Positions 24,949 to 36,726 of a DNA stretch of 64,000 bases are shown piece after piece (position 1 is the stretch's first letter; every line of letters begins with the position of its first letter). The DNA is taken from NCBI GenBank assembly GCA_026826555.1, contig JAKSZT010053769.1, positions 2,696,505 to 2,760,504 on the forward strand, written 5' to 3'. Both the position numbers and the translations under genes were made by a program. A model generated the notes under the pieces. It was given only the letters and a program-made list of their open reading frames with translations. It was not told the DNA's origin and did no database searches. Origin of the DNA: Tolypeutes matacus (lineage: Eukaryota; Chordata; Mammalia; Cingulata; Chlamyphoridae).

Positions 24949-25905
24949 GTGTACAATAAAAGTACAAGACAAACAGAGAAACAAGAAATGATGGCCCATC
25001 CAATGAAAAAAGATAAAATTCCAGAACACACCAATGAAAAAGATGAGAATGTGGGCATACTAAAAAAGACTTTTAAAAATTATCTTAAAACCTCTAAAAG
25101 AGACGAAGGAAAATACAGAGAAACAATGAAAGGAAAACAATGAAAAAACAATATGATAGTCTTAGTAAAGAGAAAGAAATTTTTAAAAGGAACCAAACAA
25201 AACTACCGAGTTGAAGACCACAAAAACTGAAATGAAAAATGCCCAGGAGTGTTTCAAGAGCAGAAGAGAAGAAAGAATCAGTGAACTTGAATACAAGACA
25301 CTTGAAATGAGTCAGTCTGAGCAACAGAAAGAAAAAAGTAATATTAATAATAAAAACATTCTAAGACACCTCTACAACACCATCACACACACTGATATAT
25401 GCATTATGGGAGTCCCAGAAGGAGAAGAAAGAGAAAGGGGCTGAAGGAATATACAAAGAAATAACGACAGACAACTTCCCAAACTTAGCAAAAGACATGA
25501 ACAGGCACATCCAAAAAGCCCAAAGAACACCAAGCAGGATAAACATGAATAAAAATATACCTTGGCATGTATTGACCAAACTATCAAATGCAAAGGATAA
25601 GGAGAGAACTCTGAAAGCTGAAAGGGAAAAGCAACATGTTATATACAAGGGAGTCACAATTAGATTGAGTGCCACTTTCTCATCAGAAACCACTGAGGCA
25701 AGAAGGCAGTGGGCTGAAATATTTAAAATACTGAAGGAAAATGACTGCCAGCCAAGAATTTTATAGCTGGTGAGACTTTCTTTCAAAAATGAGGGTGAGG
25801 TTAAGATATTTTCAGATAAACAAAAGCTGAGGGACTTCACCGCTAGACCTGTCCTATAAGCAATACTAAAGGGAGTTCTTCAGACTGAAACGAAAGGACA
25901 CTAGA
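24949..25905 (+). pseudogene. L1 ORF1 remnant (RNA-binding chaperone protein)
   Basis: L1 ORF1p is an RNA-binding coiled-coil protein that coats L1 RNA. Three separate open pieces remain: 24949-25143, 25211-25444 and 25497-25766. The second carries the coiled-coil end (ISELEYKTLEMSQSEQQKEK) and the start of the RNA-recognition part (ICIMGVPEGEERERG). The third carries the C-terminal domain (VTIRLSATFSSETTEARRQW, then FKILKENDCQPRIL). After a stop, the conserved C-terminal run goes on (SFKNEGEVKIFSDKQKLRDF) to about 25905. Several stops and frame changes break it, so no full protein can be made. Confidence 0.8.
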
Positions 25906-26157
25906 CAGTGGTTCAAAGTGGCATAAAGAAATAAAGACAGGTGGTAAAGATAACTATTTGAGTAATTATAAATGCCACTATTATTGTAGTGCATTGTTTG
26001 GTATGTAACTTCACTTCTTATTTCCCACAGGTGCTAAAATGCAAAGGTATAAAAGTAATGATAAATCTATGTTTTTGAACATACATTGTTCAAAAAATGG
26101 TGCAGGGACAGAGGGTAGAGGAAAATTATATGTGCATGCTATTGAAGTTAAATTGGT

Positions 26158-26752
26158 GTGTTGGTTTGAGTCTTTTGTGTGGATCCCAGAATTTAGGTTC
26201 TTAAATTGAACCTATTGTGAACTTTTGATTAGACTAGCTCTGTTACAGGACATTTGCTTAGATTGCTCCAGTAGGGCCTAGTCCAGTATGGGTCTTAATC
26301 CTTTTACTGGAGTCCTTTATAAACAGAGGAATAAAGAGTCACAGATATAGAAAAAAAAGCTACAGAGACAGAAAGAAGGAACCCAGGAGCTGAGAGGGGA
26401 ACGTGGGAGAAGGAAAAGTCACAGATGGAGCAGCCTGAAGCAGAACTAGCAATGAGGCCCAGAGGAGAGGGGAGAGATGAGCAGATACTACCATGTACTA
26501 AAGAGCCTACAGCTGAGCTCAGGGGGAAAGTGAGCATGGAGGAGAAGGCAGAGTCCCCATTGTCCTTGCTACATGGCAGGAGTCCAGGATCACTAGCAGC
26601 CCACCTTCAGTGAGACAGCATCTTTGATGATGCCTTGATTTGGACATATTCACAGCCCCAGAACTGTAAGCTTTTAAGCTAATAACTTCCCATTGTAAAA
26701 GCAGACCTATTTCTGATGCATTGCATTGGCAGCCTCTAGCAAACTAAAACTG
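26158..26752 (+). mobile_element. MaLR-like solo LTR nested in L1 (group B, copy 1)
   Basis: It interrupts the L1 inter-ORF sequence and is bounded by ttggt on both sides (26153-26157 and 26753-26757), a 5-bp target duplication as made by retroviral integrases. The 3' part has 'cagaactgtaagcttttaag', then 'gcagcctctagcaaactaaa', typical of MaLR LTR ends. No internal region is left, so it is a solo LTR made by recombination. It shares its layout with group B copies at 41930-42345 and 59792-60241. Confidence 0.75.
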
Positions 26753-26959
26753 TTGGTTTCAAACTAAATGTGATTGTTATATATTAAGATGTTAAATTTT
26801 AAACCCCTAGTAACCACAAAGAAAGTAGATGGAAAATATATCCAGATAGAAATGAGAAGGTACTCAATATGGTAAAACAAAAAAAGTCAATATAAAAGTA
26901 TGTATTAATGAGAATGAGGGATTAAAAAGGTACAAGACTTACCAAAGCTGAATAGCAAA

Positions 26960-29820
26960 ATGGCAGGAGAAAGTCCTATATTGTCAGTAGTGACTTTAAA
27001 TTTAAATGGATTAAACTCTCAGTCAAGAGCCAGAGATTGGCAAAATGGATAAATAAGTATGGCCCAACTCTATGCTGTCTACAAGAGACACCTTAAATTC
27101 AAAGATACAAATAAGTTGAGGGAAAAAGAATGGAAAAATATACCATGCAAACAGCAAACAAAAGAAACCTGGGGTGGCTACACTAATGTCAGATAAAATA
27201 GACCTTAAGTCAAAGGCAGTGATGAGGGGAAAAGGTGGTCTTTATGTACTAATAAAGAGACCATTCAAAAAGAAGATGTAACAATTATAAATATATATGC
27301 ACCTAACAGCATATCCTGAAAATATATGAAGCGAATACTGGCAGATTTGAAGGGAGAAATTGACAGTTATACATTAATAGTAGGAGACTTTTATATACCA
27401 TTCAAAGTAATAGAACTTCTAATCAAAAGATCAATAAGGAGGTACAAGACACGATTGATACTTTAAACCAATTAGACCTAACAAACATATATAGAACACT
27501 TCATCCAACAAAAAGAGAATATACATTCTTCTTAGTGCACATACATGGATCGTATGTTGGGTCACAAAAATGTCACAATATTCAAAAATATTGAAATCAT
27601 ACAATGCCTGTTCTCTGACCACAATGGAATGAAGCTAGAAATCAATAACAAAGGGAGAAATGGAAATTTCACAAATATGTGGAAATTAAACAACATACCC
27701 TTAAACAACCAATAGGTTATAGAGAAAATCAGAAGTGATATTAGGAAATACCTTAAGTCGAATGAAAATGAAAATACAACATACCAAAACTTACGGGATG
27801 CAACAAAGGCATTGCTGAGAGGGACATGTACAGCTCTAAATGCTTACATTATAAAAGAAGAAAGAACTCAAATTAGAGCCCTAACCCAAAACTGGAAGGA
27901 CTAGAAGAAGAGCAACTAAACCCAAAACAAGCAGAAGGAAGGAAATAACAAAGATTAGAGCAGAGATAAATGAAATAGAAAACAAACAAATAACAACACT
28001 AAAGAGAATTAACAAAACTAAAAGTTGGTTATTTGAAAAGATCAATAAAATTGACAACCCTTTAGATAGACTGACAAAGAGAAAAAGAAAGAGGGTACAA
28101 ATAATGAAAATCAGAAATATAAAGGAGAACATTACTGCTGACCCTGCTTTAATAAAAAGTACTATAATAGGGTATTATGAACAACTGTACACCAATAAAT
28201 TAGATAACCTGCTGAAATGAACAATTTTTTAGAAACCAACTACCAACATTGACTCAAGAAGAAATAGAAGATCTCAATAAACCAATTACTAATCAAGAGG
28301 TTGAATCAGTAATCAAAAATGTTCCAACAAAAAACAAAGCCCAGGATCAGATGGCTTTACAGGGGAATTCAACTAAACATTCCAAGATGACTTTAATCCA
28401 ATTCTGCTCAAATTCTTCCAAAATTTTTTAAAGGTGGGAACACTCTCTCATTTCTTCTATGAGGCCAACTTTACCCTCATACAAAACCAGATAAATATAC
28501 TGCAAGAAAAGAAAACTACAAATGAATAACTTATATGAATATAGAACGAAAAATTTTAAACATAATACTAGCAAACTGAATCCAACATGATATTACAAAA
28601 ATTATACACCATTATCAGGTGGGATTTATCCCTGGTATGCAAGCTTGGTTCAGTATAAGAAAATCAATTAATGTAATACACCACATTAACAGAATGAAGT
28701 ATAAAAACAGACACTGTCATCTCAATTGAGAAAAGGCATTTGAAAAAATCCAGAACCCCTTAAAAAAAGAAAAAAACAACAACACTTAGAACACTAGGAA
28801 TAGAAGGAAACTTCTTCAACATGCTAAAAGGCATATATGAAAAACCCACAGGTAACATCCTACTTAATAGTGAAAGACTGAAAGCTTTCTCTCCTAGGAT
28901 CAGGAACAAGACAATGATATTCACTGTCACCACTGCTATTCAACATTGTCCTGGAAATTCTTGCCAGGACAGGTAGGCAAGAAAAAGAAATAAAAGGCAT
29001 CCAAGTTTGAAAGAAAGAAGTACATATGAAAAAAATAGATAAATGGTTCCTCATCAAAATTAAAAACTTTTGTGTCTCAAAGGACTTTATGATTACAATA
29101 AAATGACAAGCTACTCAAAGGGAGAAAATATTTGGAAACCACATATCTGATAAAGGGTTTATATACAGAATATATAAAGAAAACCTTCAGCTTAACAACA
29201 AGAAGACAAACAACCCAATTAAAAATTGGGCAAAAGACTTGAATAGGCATCTCTCCAAAGAAGATATACAAGAAGAAAGTACATGAAAAGATGCTTAACA
29301 TCATTAGCTATAGAGGGAAATGCAAATCAAAATCGCAATGAGATATCATTTCACATCCATTAAATTGGGTGCTATTTAAAAAGGGAAAAATAATAAATTT
29401 TGAAGAGGATGCAGAGAAAAAGGAACACTCATTCGCTGCTAGTCACAATGTAAAATGGTGTAGCCACTGTGGAAGACAGTTTGGTCTTCCTAAGTATAGA
29501 ACTAAGTATAGAACTAAGCTAACTTAGTATAAGCTAAGTATAGAACTACCATATGACCTGGCAATCCCACTACTAGGTATATACCCCAAAAAATTGAAAG
29601 CAGGGACTCAAACCAATATTTGCACAGCAATGTTCATAGCAGCATTAATCACAATTGCCAAAAGATGGAAGCAACCCAAGAGTCCATCAACTAATGAATG
29701 GATAAATAAAATGTGTTATGTAGATACAATGCAATATTATTCAGCCATAAAAAGGAATGAAGTCCTGATAAAAGCAACAACATGGATAATTCTTAAAGAC
29801 ATTCATGTTGAGTGAAATAA
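26960..29820 (+). pseudogene. L1 ORF2 remnant (endonuclease and reverse transcriptase)
   Basis: ORF2p is the L1 endonuclease/reverse transcriptase. The likely old start is ATG 26960, reading MAGESPILSVVTLNLNGLNS, the usual N-terminus. The endonuclease GDFN motif now reads GDFY (27383-27394), so a catalytic-site residue is lost. The SDHNG motif near 27615 remains. The finger region of the reverse transcriptase is seen at 28249-28431 (TQEEIEDLNKPITNQEVESV), with [10 protein letters not shown] near 28620 and [15 protein letters not shown] near 28930. Right after that, at about 29020-29040, the sequence jumps to the C-terminal part, so the FADD catalytic motif and about a third of ORF2 are deleted. 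The end of ORF2 lies near 29594-29815. Confidence 0.8.
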
Positions 29821-29999
29821 GCCAGACACAAAAGGACAAATATTTTATGATCTTACTGATTTGAAGTAATTGGAATAAGCAAACTAAAAGAGTCAGAATT
29901 AGAATATAGGTTATCATGGAAAAGTGTGGGAGATTCTGCACATTATGCATGATTGTTTTTTAAACTCACAATTTCTCTAATAAAAATATATATTAAAAT

Positions 30000-30395
30000 A
30001 AAAAAATGAAATAAAATAATACACCAGCTTTCTAACTGAAATGATGGAAATGTTTAGGTAATTGATGGTGGTGTTGGTAGTACAACATTGTGAATGCAAT
30101 TAACAGCACCGAAATATATATCTGAATATGATTAAAAGGGGAAATGTTAGATTGTATATACGGTAACAAAATTAATTTTTTTAAATCCATGGAACTACAC
30201 TACACAAACAGTGAACCTGAAGTTAAACCAGGGACTTTAATAGTACAATTATAAGATTGCACTATCATAAATTTTAATAAATGTTCCACACCAATGCAAG
30301 TTGTTGGTGGGGTGGTATATGGGAATCCCATATTTTATGAAAGATTGTTCTGCAAACCCACAACTTCTCTGATAAAAATATTTTTTAAAAATATT
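30000..30395 (+). mobile_element. L1 3' UTR, second tail in tandem
   Basis: A second L1-type 3' end directly after the first: 'gtagtacaacattgtgaatg', then 'cacaccaatgcaagttgttg', ending 'cacaacttctctgataaaaa'. The last segment also ends the preceding L1 (29931-29997), so the two tails are related. This may be a separate 5'-truncated insertion or a duplicated tail. Confidence 0.65.
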
Positions 30396-30419
30396 TTAAG
30401 GATCTGGATAAAGATATTG

Positions 30420-30830
30420 CCAAGTTGCTCTATAGAAGTTTATACCACTGATTAATTTATTTTTGTTTTTATGTAATTTTAAACTCCCTTAAAGTTGCAT
30501 GAAAAGTACAAGGATTCCAATATAGCCATTACTCAAATTCACCAGTTGTTTGAATTTTTGCCTCATTTGCCTTTTCTCTCTCTCTTGCTCTATTTCTCTC
30601 TCTAATTCTCCTCTTTCTCTTCTGCACACATACACATGCACACTCACACACCAGGATAGAGATAGAAACACATATGTTACAGATTTTTTTTCTGACCATT
30701 TGATAGTAACTTAGAGACCTCGTGTTCCTTTGCCCCTAAATCCTTCAGTGTGAATTTCCTCAGAACAACTACATTTACTTGGATAATCCCAGTACAATGA
30801 TCAAAATCAGGACATGTTTTTACAGATATT
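30420..30830 (-). mobile_element. Old L1 (L1M-type) 3' region, antisense
   Basis: The plus strand shows 'cctttgcccctaaatccttc' and 'tcaaaatcaggacatg', the complement of an old L1M 3' UTR. It contains a CT-rich and then CA-rich low-complexity run (30571-30651). It is one of only two LINE-1/LTR copies in the window that I place on the minus strand. Confidence 0.6.
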
Positions 30831-30839
30831 TATTTGTAA

Positions 30840-30985
30840 TGTATGCTTCTTATTTCCTCCCCAACACTAGATTAAGGATCCTAAGGTCAAGAGTGTCCCA
30901 TGTCACCATATACGTCTCCAGGATCTGACATAGTTTCCTACGCACAGTGGGAACTAAATAAATACCTTTCGATAATATTCTTAAG
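30840..30985 (+). mobile_element. LINE-2 (L2) 3' end fragment
   Basis: Diverged sense L2 3' end: 'aacactagattaaggatcct', then 'agtgggaactaaataaatac'. Confidence 0.5.
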
Positions 30986-30999
30986 CCAAAAAAAAAGGA

Positions 31000-31740
31000 G
31001 CTTTCAGGAGGCACTCCTTTACCACAATTTGATTTGAAAATGGAATCTCAACAAAACTAAAGCATAAGGAATTCAGGATATTTAACTACAGCTATTGACA
31101 GGCTGTAGCATATGTTAAAAGTGAGGTTAGTACTACATCGAGTGCATTAGGGTTGATTATATTCATGCTACAATTAAAGTAATTACTTGAGTTTAAAATT
31201 AATATACTCTAAATATGTTTAATGACTGAAATTAAAATGTGCAATTATAGTATAAGTACATGAAATGATGTTGTAGTGTGTTTATACTAATTACCTTGTG
31301 TCAGCTAAAATGGTTGTAGCAAATGCTTCAATAAGCACTCACGAAGCGGCTCACAGCCCATCTAGTAAAGGTATTCCTGGACCAAGTGCCCTGCAAGAGG
31401 AGCATGCTCACTGTGTTGAAGGTTTGAGCAGAGAAAAAGTTCCCTGGTGCCCTTTGTTTTAATAATTATGTAATTAAGTAGCTAATTAATAGAAAATGTA
31501 TTAAAATCCTCTTAAGTAATGTAGAAAGGATATTGATTCAAGAACTCCATTTGACACAAGCATAGAAATAAAGACATAACCTACCAAACTAAATACAGTG
31601 TCCTGAAGAAAATAAAAGCATTGCTGCAAAGTCACTTCACTTTTGTGATTCTATTGGCCAATTTCAATAAGTTGGATGAAGAGGCAGCTGTCACCAATTA
31701 TAAATAAATGTTAATTAATGTTGTCTTACATTTGATGACT
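31000..31740. other. No recognised repeat; homeodomain-site-like AT cluster
   Basis: Repeat-poor stretch with mixed composition. At 31458-31492 there is a tight cluster of TAAT/ATTA cores (three TAATTA-type sites), preceded by CTTTGTT (a SOX-type core). A palindromic CCAAT pair (attggccaat) lies near 31653. Candidate regulatory sequence only. Confidence 0.35.
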
Positions 31741-32200
31741 CTAGAACGTGAGAAATTTTGCAAGGCCAGTATAGCCTGAAGTATGATGATTTTGTTTTTT
31801 TGTAATTAAAGCTTTGGTAACTACAACAGTCATAAACAAAAATAAATCACCAATGCCTTTGCTAGTACGTGCACGACTTTTAGCATGTTGCCCCATGCTG
31901 CAGATTTTAAAGATTCTATCATCTTGTATTTCAGGACCAAGAAGCTTTGGTTGCTCACCTGGGGTTGTAAAATTCCATGTTTCCCCGCTTCGCTCCTCAA
32001 TCTTACTAAGGTTCTGCAATGCCCAATAGGATTTGGCATCCTTCCAAACACTATCCCTTCCTCTTGATGTTCATGCCCCAATGTATTTCAGAGATAATTT
32101 GATCCATCTGTTTCTGATTCATTTACCCTTATGTCATCAAATAATGTTTGCTTAGAATTACTTGATGCCTAAAAATTCTTAGCAAACTAATTCATACACC
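31741..32200. other. Low-stop segment, possible degenerate coding remnant
   Basis: Two minus-strand frames (31741-32019, 92 codons; 31830-32081, 83 codons) and two plus-strand frames (31814-32029, 71 codons; 31885-32067, 60 codons) overlap here, which is unusual in this AT-rich window. The minus-strand frames have a mixed, protein-like composition, but I recognise no family. An A7CA4 run on the minus strand (near 31790-31801) could be a tail of a processed copy or chance. Unproven. Confidence 0.25.
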
Positions 32201-32204
32201 ATTT

Positions 32205-32869
32205 CCTTTTTACATGGATTGGGGAACTTTGTTAGCCTTGCAAGATAACTTAGGAGAGGAAAAAAAAGACATTTTGACTTTAAATTTCTGTGTATCTCTT
32301 TTGAAGTACCTCAAAAAAAAAAAAAAAAAAACTCTAAAAAAACACATGAAAGAAGCAATATTATTGGATTTTGTTTTGCACAGTTGGGGCAGCAATGTGA
32401 TTTCACATCACACCTATCCTGAAGGTGACTGGAGAGATTTCAACTCCCATGTAGCCCCAGTAGCATCTTGAGAGGATGGTAACACAGGCAACGAGAAAAG
32501 AAATTAGCAAAGCTGAAGAGGGATGTGCCTCATTGCCAGCTAGTTTGGCCACAAAAAAAAAAATCATTGGTTTTGCACATCAGCCTTCATAGGGAATGTT
32601 GAGTATAATGCAGAATTGTACTTCAAAGAAAATGACAAATTCCTACATTTCAGGTGGAGATTCTTTTTAGAGGAAAGGGCAGGCATGCTTACTGTCTGTT
32701 ATAAAAGACTTGGATTCCAGAGGCTAAGATTTCCTCTCCTATAATGCAACCCACTGTGTGTTCAGGTGGCATGGGACATGTCTTCATGTTAGCTTGTGGG
32801 AATTAGGGATGGAGGAAACAGTGCAAAAGCTAGCACTCTGTCTACTGTGATTGCTGGGAGAAAGATAGA
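32205..32869. other. No recognised feature; contains A19 run
   Basis: A19 at 32313-32331 without a SINE body that I can recognise next to it. The frame 32214-32471 runs through the A tract and is not a gene. Confidence 0.5.
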
Positions 32870-32995
32870 TGGACAGATCTGGGATAAAGCAAATATAGCA
32901 AAATGTCAACTGTTAGGGGGCTTATGTCTGTGTTTACTGTAAAATTATTTTCTGGTTGATTAGAAATTTACATAATAAACTACTGATGATTTTTT
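32870..32995 (+). mobile_element. L1M-type 3' end fragment
   Basis: 'ataaagcaaatatagcaaaa' with 'tgtcaactgttagg' resembles the last part of old L1M 3' UTRs. Confidence 0.4.
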
Positions 32996-33299
32996 AAGTC
33001 CTACTGAAAAATTAGTAATAGCTTAGGAACAGAATTAACTGAGAAATGCCCACTTGAGTTACCTCAGTTCTCACATAATACTCCTTTATTCACAAGTGTT
33101 CACTCTTTCATCAATTACTGAACATGTGTCCAATTACCCCAAAACCTCAGTGACACTTCATCAAGCCTACTTACTCTCACAATGCTTCTACCTTGAACCT
33201 GTTTCTCTGCTATTATAACTTATCTATGCTATATTCCATTCTTGCCCAGCTCTCTGCTAGTTGTTACATTTGAAATGCAGCTGAGAAGTATCTAAAGTG

Positions 33300-33365
33300 T
33301 ACTTGAGAGGAAAGAGTAATGAGTTCAAAGTCAGAGGACCTGAACCCTCATCTGAGTTCTCCCAC
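33300..33365 (+). mobile_element. MIR SINE head fragment
   Basis: 'gagttcaaagtcagaggacc' followed by 'tgaaccctcatctgagttct' fits the sense tRNA-like head of MIR. Confidence 0.45.
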
Positions 33366-33369
33366 TATT

Positions 33370-33560
33370 TGCTGAGCACCGAGTTGTTTTGACAAAATTT
33401 TAACACATTTCATCTTACCAATAACCCTATTGTCCCTATTTTACAGATGAGAAAAAGTGAGTCAGAGAGATTGAGTATCTTGCTCAGGGTTGCATGATAT
33501 GCACAAGATTTGAACTCTGATCTGAAAGACTCCTAAGCCTGGGAATATAACCCCTTGTTT
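33370..33560 (-). mobile_element. MIR SINE, antisense
   Basis: The plus strand reads 'ccctattttacagatgagaa', then 'ttgctcagggttgcatgata' and 'gatttgaactctgatctgaa', a clear complement of a full MIR core and head. Confidence 0.75.
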
Positions 33561-36129
33561 GTATCATCTCCCAAGACTCTTTATCTCTGAGTCTTTGTTT
33601 CTACAATAAAGCTATCCTAATTCAAAGAGAATTTTTATATCAAATAAAATATATAGTTGATAAAGTGAATTCTATATTGTAAACAACTCGGAAAATGCAG
33701 GTATAAACATCATCAAAGAGTAAAAACGCTCTGATCTGGCTTTGACAAGGCATCTCCTGCTAGAAAAACCTCAAAAGATTACCAACTTAATTTAAAATCC
33801 TTTGGTCATTCCAATATAGTGAAACATTCTCATTAACTCTAAGCTCAAGTGTGAACACATTCATTAGAATCTTTCTAATCATATGTTAATGATGGAAATG
33901 AATGATAAATAGACAAAGCATCTATAGAAATACAGATGAGCAATAAGTACTGTAGTAGAAACATCTTTACCACACTGATAATACTGCCTGGGACTCACCT
34001 GGCTTGTGAATTCCAAGATATTCTGTTTTCATTCATTGAGCAACTGTGGTTTAGTAGAAGGACTTAAAGACCACAGTTCCTTAACTCAGTGAGTCCAAAA
34101 CTGAAAGCTTATCAGAATCAATATTTTAAAAAATATGGGAGCTATTGAGGATATTTATTAGTTTCAAATCTAACTTTAATTTTTGCATCAGAAAACTGAT
34201 GAATACTTTTTTGAGACATTATTCTGCTTATTTATATTAAGTCACTTGTAAACATTGAGGAAGCAAAGAATGACCTTCCCATGCTATGTTTCTGCAGTTT
34301 ATTATAGATGAAAAATAGTTTCATTTTGTGTGCTCAGAATAAAAGAGGTTACAAGGTTACAAAGCATGTTTGTACAAGGTATTACAGCATCTCTCCAGTC
34401 AATTGGAAAATTAAACTTACTGATGCACTGACCAAATCAAAACAATGTGCTTTATTTTTTTCTCTAGAAAGTTTCCAGCCCAAATAACAATTTGGCTTCC
34501 TATCCCTTCACATAGAAAATACATTTTGATTTACCACAAGTGTCTAATTTAATCAGGGGTACAAACATGGGAAAAGTGTCTGGTTATTGTTTCATTTTGT
34601 TTTCAGAATATGAATGAGAAACAATGAGAAAGGTACTTTCTGAACACATCTATTGTATTCTTTCCAAGTAGTGTTTATGAATTTCTACCTCATTTTTAGC
34701 AGTATCTAAAACGTAAGAGAATTTTATTTGATACATAACTATATGAATAAAGTCCCTCTGATTGAGATAAAAATCATTTCAGTCCCGAAGAAGGTATGGA
34801 GTTGCATGAGTTATAGTGTTTAGATTTTTAAAATATGAGACTGTATTGTCTTAAGCGTTCTGTTCTTGTGTTTAAAGATGAATAATACAAAATTTTAAGT
34901 CATGACTCTTAAATCTTTCAAAATATTATTTTAAACACAAAGCACTGTGATCCCAGTTCCATTCTTCTCTGTAGTAATATCAGTGATATCAGTAAGAGAT
35001 AAAAAGTAATACAATAGGGAGACTGAGGTTTTGATGGAAGACAATGCATTCAGTGTTCTGCATATTGAGTATAAGGGACACCCTGGAGAGATGCAAACAT
35101 ATAGAAAGGAGGAAAGAAAAAGAGAAGAGGGTAAGGGAAGGAAGGAAAGAGGAAAGGAGGGAAAAAAGATGATTTCTAAGCATTATGATTTCAAAAAGAA
35201 CTTAGAAGAAATTTTTGAAGTTTCCTACAGAAGCATGGCAGAAAGGGGTTAGTGCCCATCAGGAAAGAGATATGGAGAACTCAGAATACATTAAGAAACT
35301 ACACTTTGAAGAAAGGAAAAAGAACAGATGGCCATATGGTTGGAAGGAAAGCTCAAGCAATATGTTTGTTCATTCATTTGCTTGTTTAGGATAAGATAAT
35401 TCAGCATGTTTTATTCTGATCATGCAAAAAAGAAAAGGAATGAAAAATGTAAGAGGTATAAGGAAAAGAAAATTGTTGGAATAAAAGCCCAGAGTAATAT
35501 GGAGAGAGTAAGACCATCATGACAGAAGTGGAGGTTACTATTGGAAAAAATACAGAATTTGGGAGAGCATCAAGAAAGGGTAAGTAAAGGGAAAACAAAC
35601 ACTTGAGTTGGAAAGAAATAAAGTTGAAAAAAAATAATGTAAAAGAACATAGTGAAAAGAAGAGACAATAGAAATGTCATTAAAATAGATATTGAAGTTA
35701 TAAAGACTGAAGATAAGAGGAAAAATGAGGGGAGTGGGCTTGAGGCCAAGAACTCACAAGTAAAAAGTGGTTGAAGTTACTGGAAATTAGGTGAGAAAAA
35801 TACTGAGAATGGAAAGCAAGTGATATAATGGAAGGAGATTTTCTTCAATAAAGGAAGAGCTGAATTGTCATTTATTAACAGAAAGCAACAGTAAACAACC
35901 CTGCAAAATGTTACACTCCATATCAGAAAATAATAGAATGTGAATGTTACTAATGGAATTCATTTATTAATCTAAACCAAATTCAGCTTTGCCATATATG
36001 ATTTTAATTCCAAATATGGGTACTTTTCGGTTAGTTCCATATTTTTCTATATTTTGATTGAATTTGTTTAGTCTAAATTAAATTGTTAAAATGCACATGT
36101 ACCTATGGAGCTATTTCTCTATTTTCATA
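33561..36129. other. No recognised feature; purine-rich belt at 35090-35870
   Basis: The first 1.5 kb is anonymous. From about 35090 the plus strand is strongly A/G-rich, with a dense GGAA/GAAA stretch at 35102-35170. Small frames at 34989-35252 and 35401-35598 are by-products of this composition. Confidence 0.5.
35102..35170 (+). repeat. GA-rich low-complexity tract
   Basis: Nearly pure purine sequence made of GGAA, GAAA and GGGA units. Confidence 0.85.
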
Positions 36130-36726
36130 ATTTTAGCATGTAAATAAATGACTCTATTGAATATAAAAATAATAGGAGATTTTTATCACATCTTTCTCAG
36201 TTTCAAGGCAGATCATGGAAACCAAACATTAGTGAGGAGATCGATGACAAACAACATAACCTCTAACACAGGCATAATAGTTTTATATCACCATCTGAAT
36301 CTCAATAATTGGGAAAACAACTTCATTTCAATGTATATAAAAATTTGCAAAAATATCTTAGGTCACAAAAAAACCTTAATAACTTCCACGGAATAGAATC
36401 AATACAAACAACATTTCTTTCCAGTCACAATATAATAAAACTAGAAATCATTTATAAATAATCTTTCCTATTCAGAAATATTTTAAATGCTACTAAAATT
36501 CTGGGGTCAAAAGATAATTATACCACTATATTACAAATGATTGTAAGTTAAAAAAAATTTTAAAAATGATATAACAAAAGTTTTAGATTACAGAAGAAGC
36601 AAGCACCAAAGAAATTGCATAGCATTAGATACATTTACCAATTAAAAAGAATATCTGGAAATAAATGAATTAAAAAAACGGAGTCAAAAGTCTAGAAAAG
36701 AAATAACATCAAAATAAACTGAAAAA

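Larger units (their letters stand above)
23913..29997 (+). mobile_element. Nearly full-length L1 LINE, dead, with nested LTR
   Basis: Parts in order: 5' UTR (23913 to about 24940, with 'gtggagtaggaagctccagg' near its start), ORF1 remnant (24949-25905), inter-ORF sequence, a nested LTR (26158-26752), ORF2 remnant (26960-29820) and 3' UTR to about 29997, ending in an A-rich tail. ORF2 lacks a large middle block. Numerous stops and frameshifts rule out activity. It is the only copy in the window that still shows a 5' UTR, ORF1, ORF2 and 3' UTR together. Confidence 0.85.

Noticed and set aside
25361..25840. 159-codon open frame on the minus strand, the longest in the window
   Set aside because: It lies exactly antisense to the L1 ORF1 remnant. 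The hydrophobic composition is the mirror of the Lys/Glu-rich coiled-coil coding strand.
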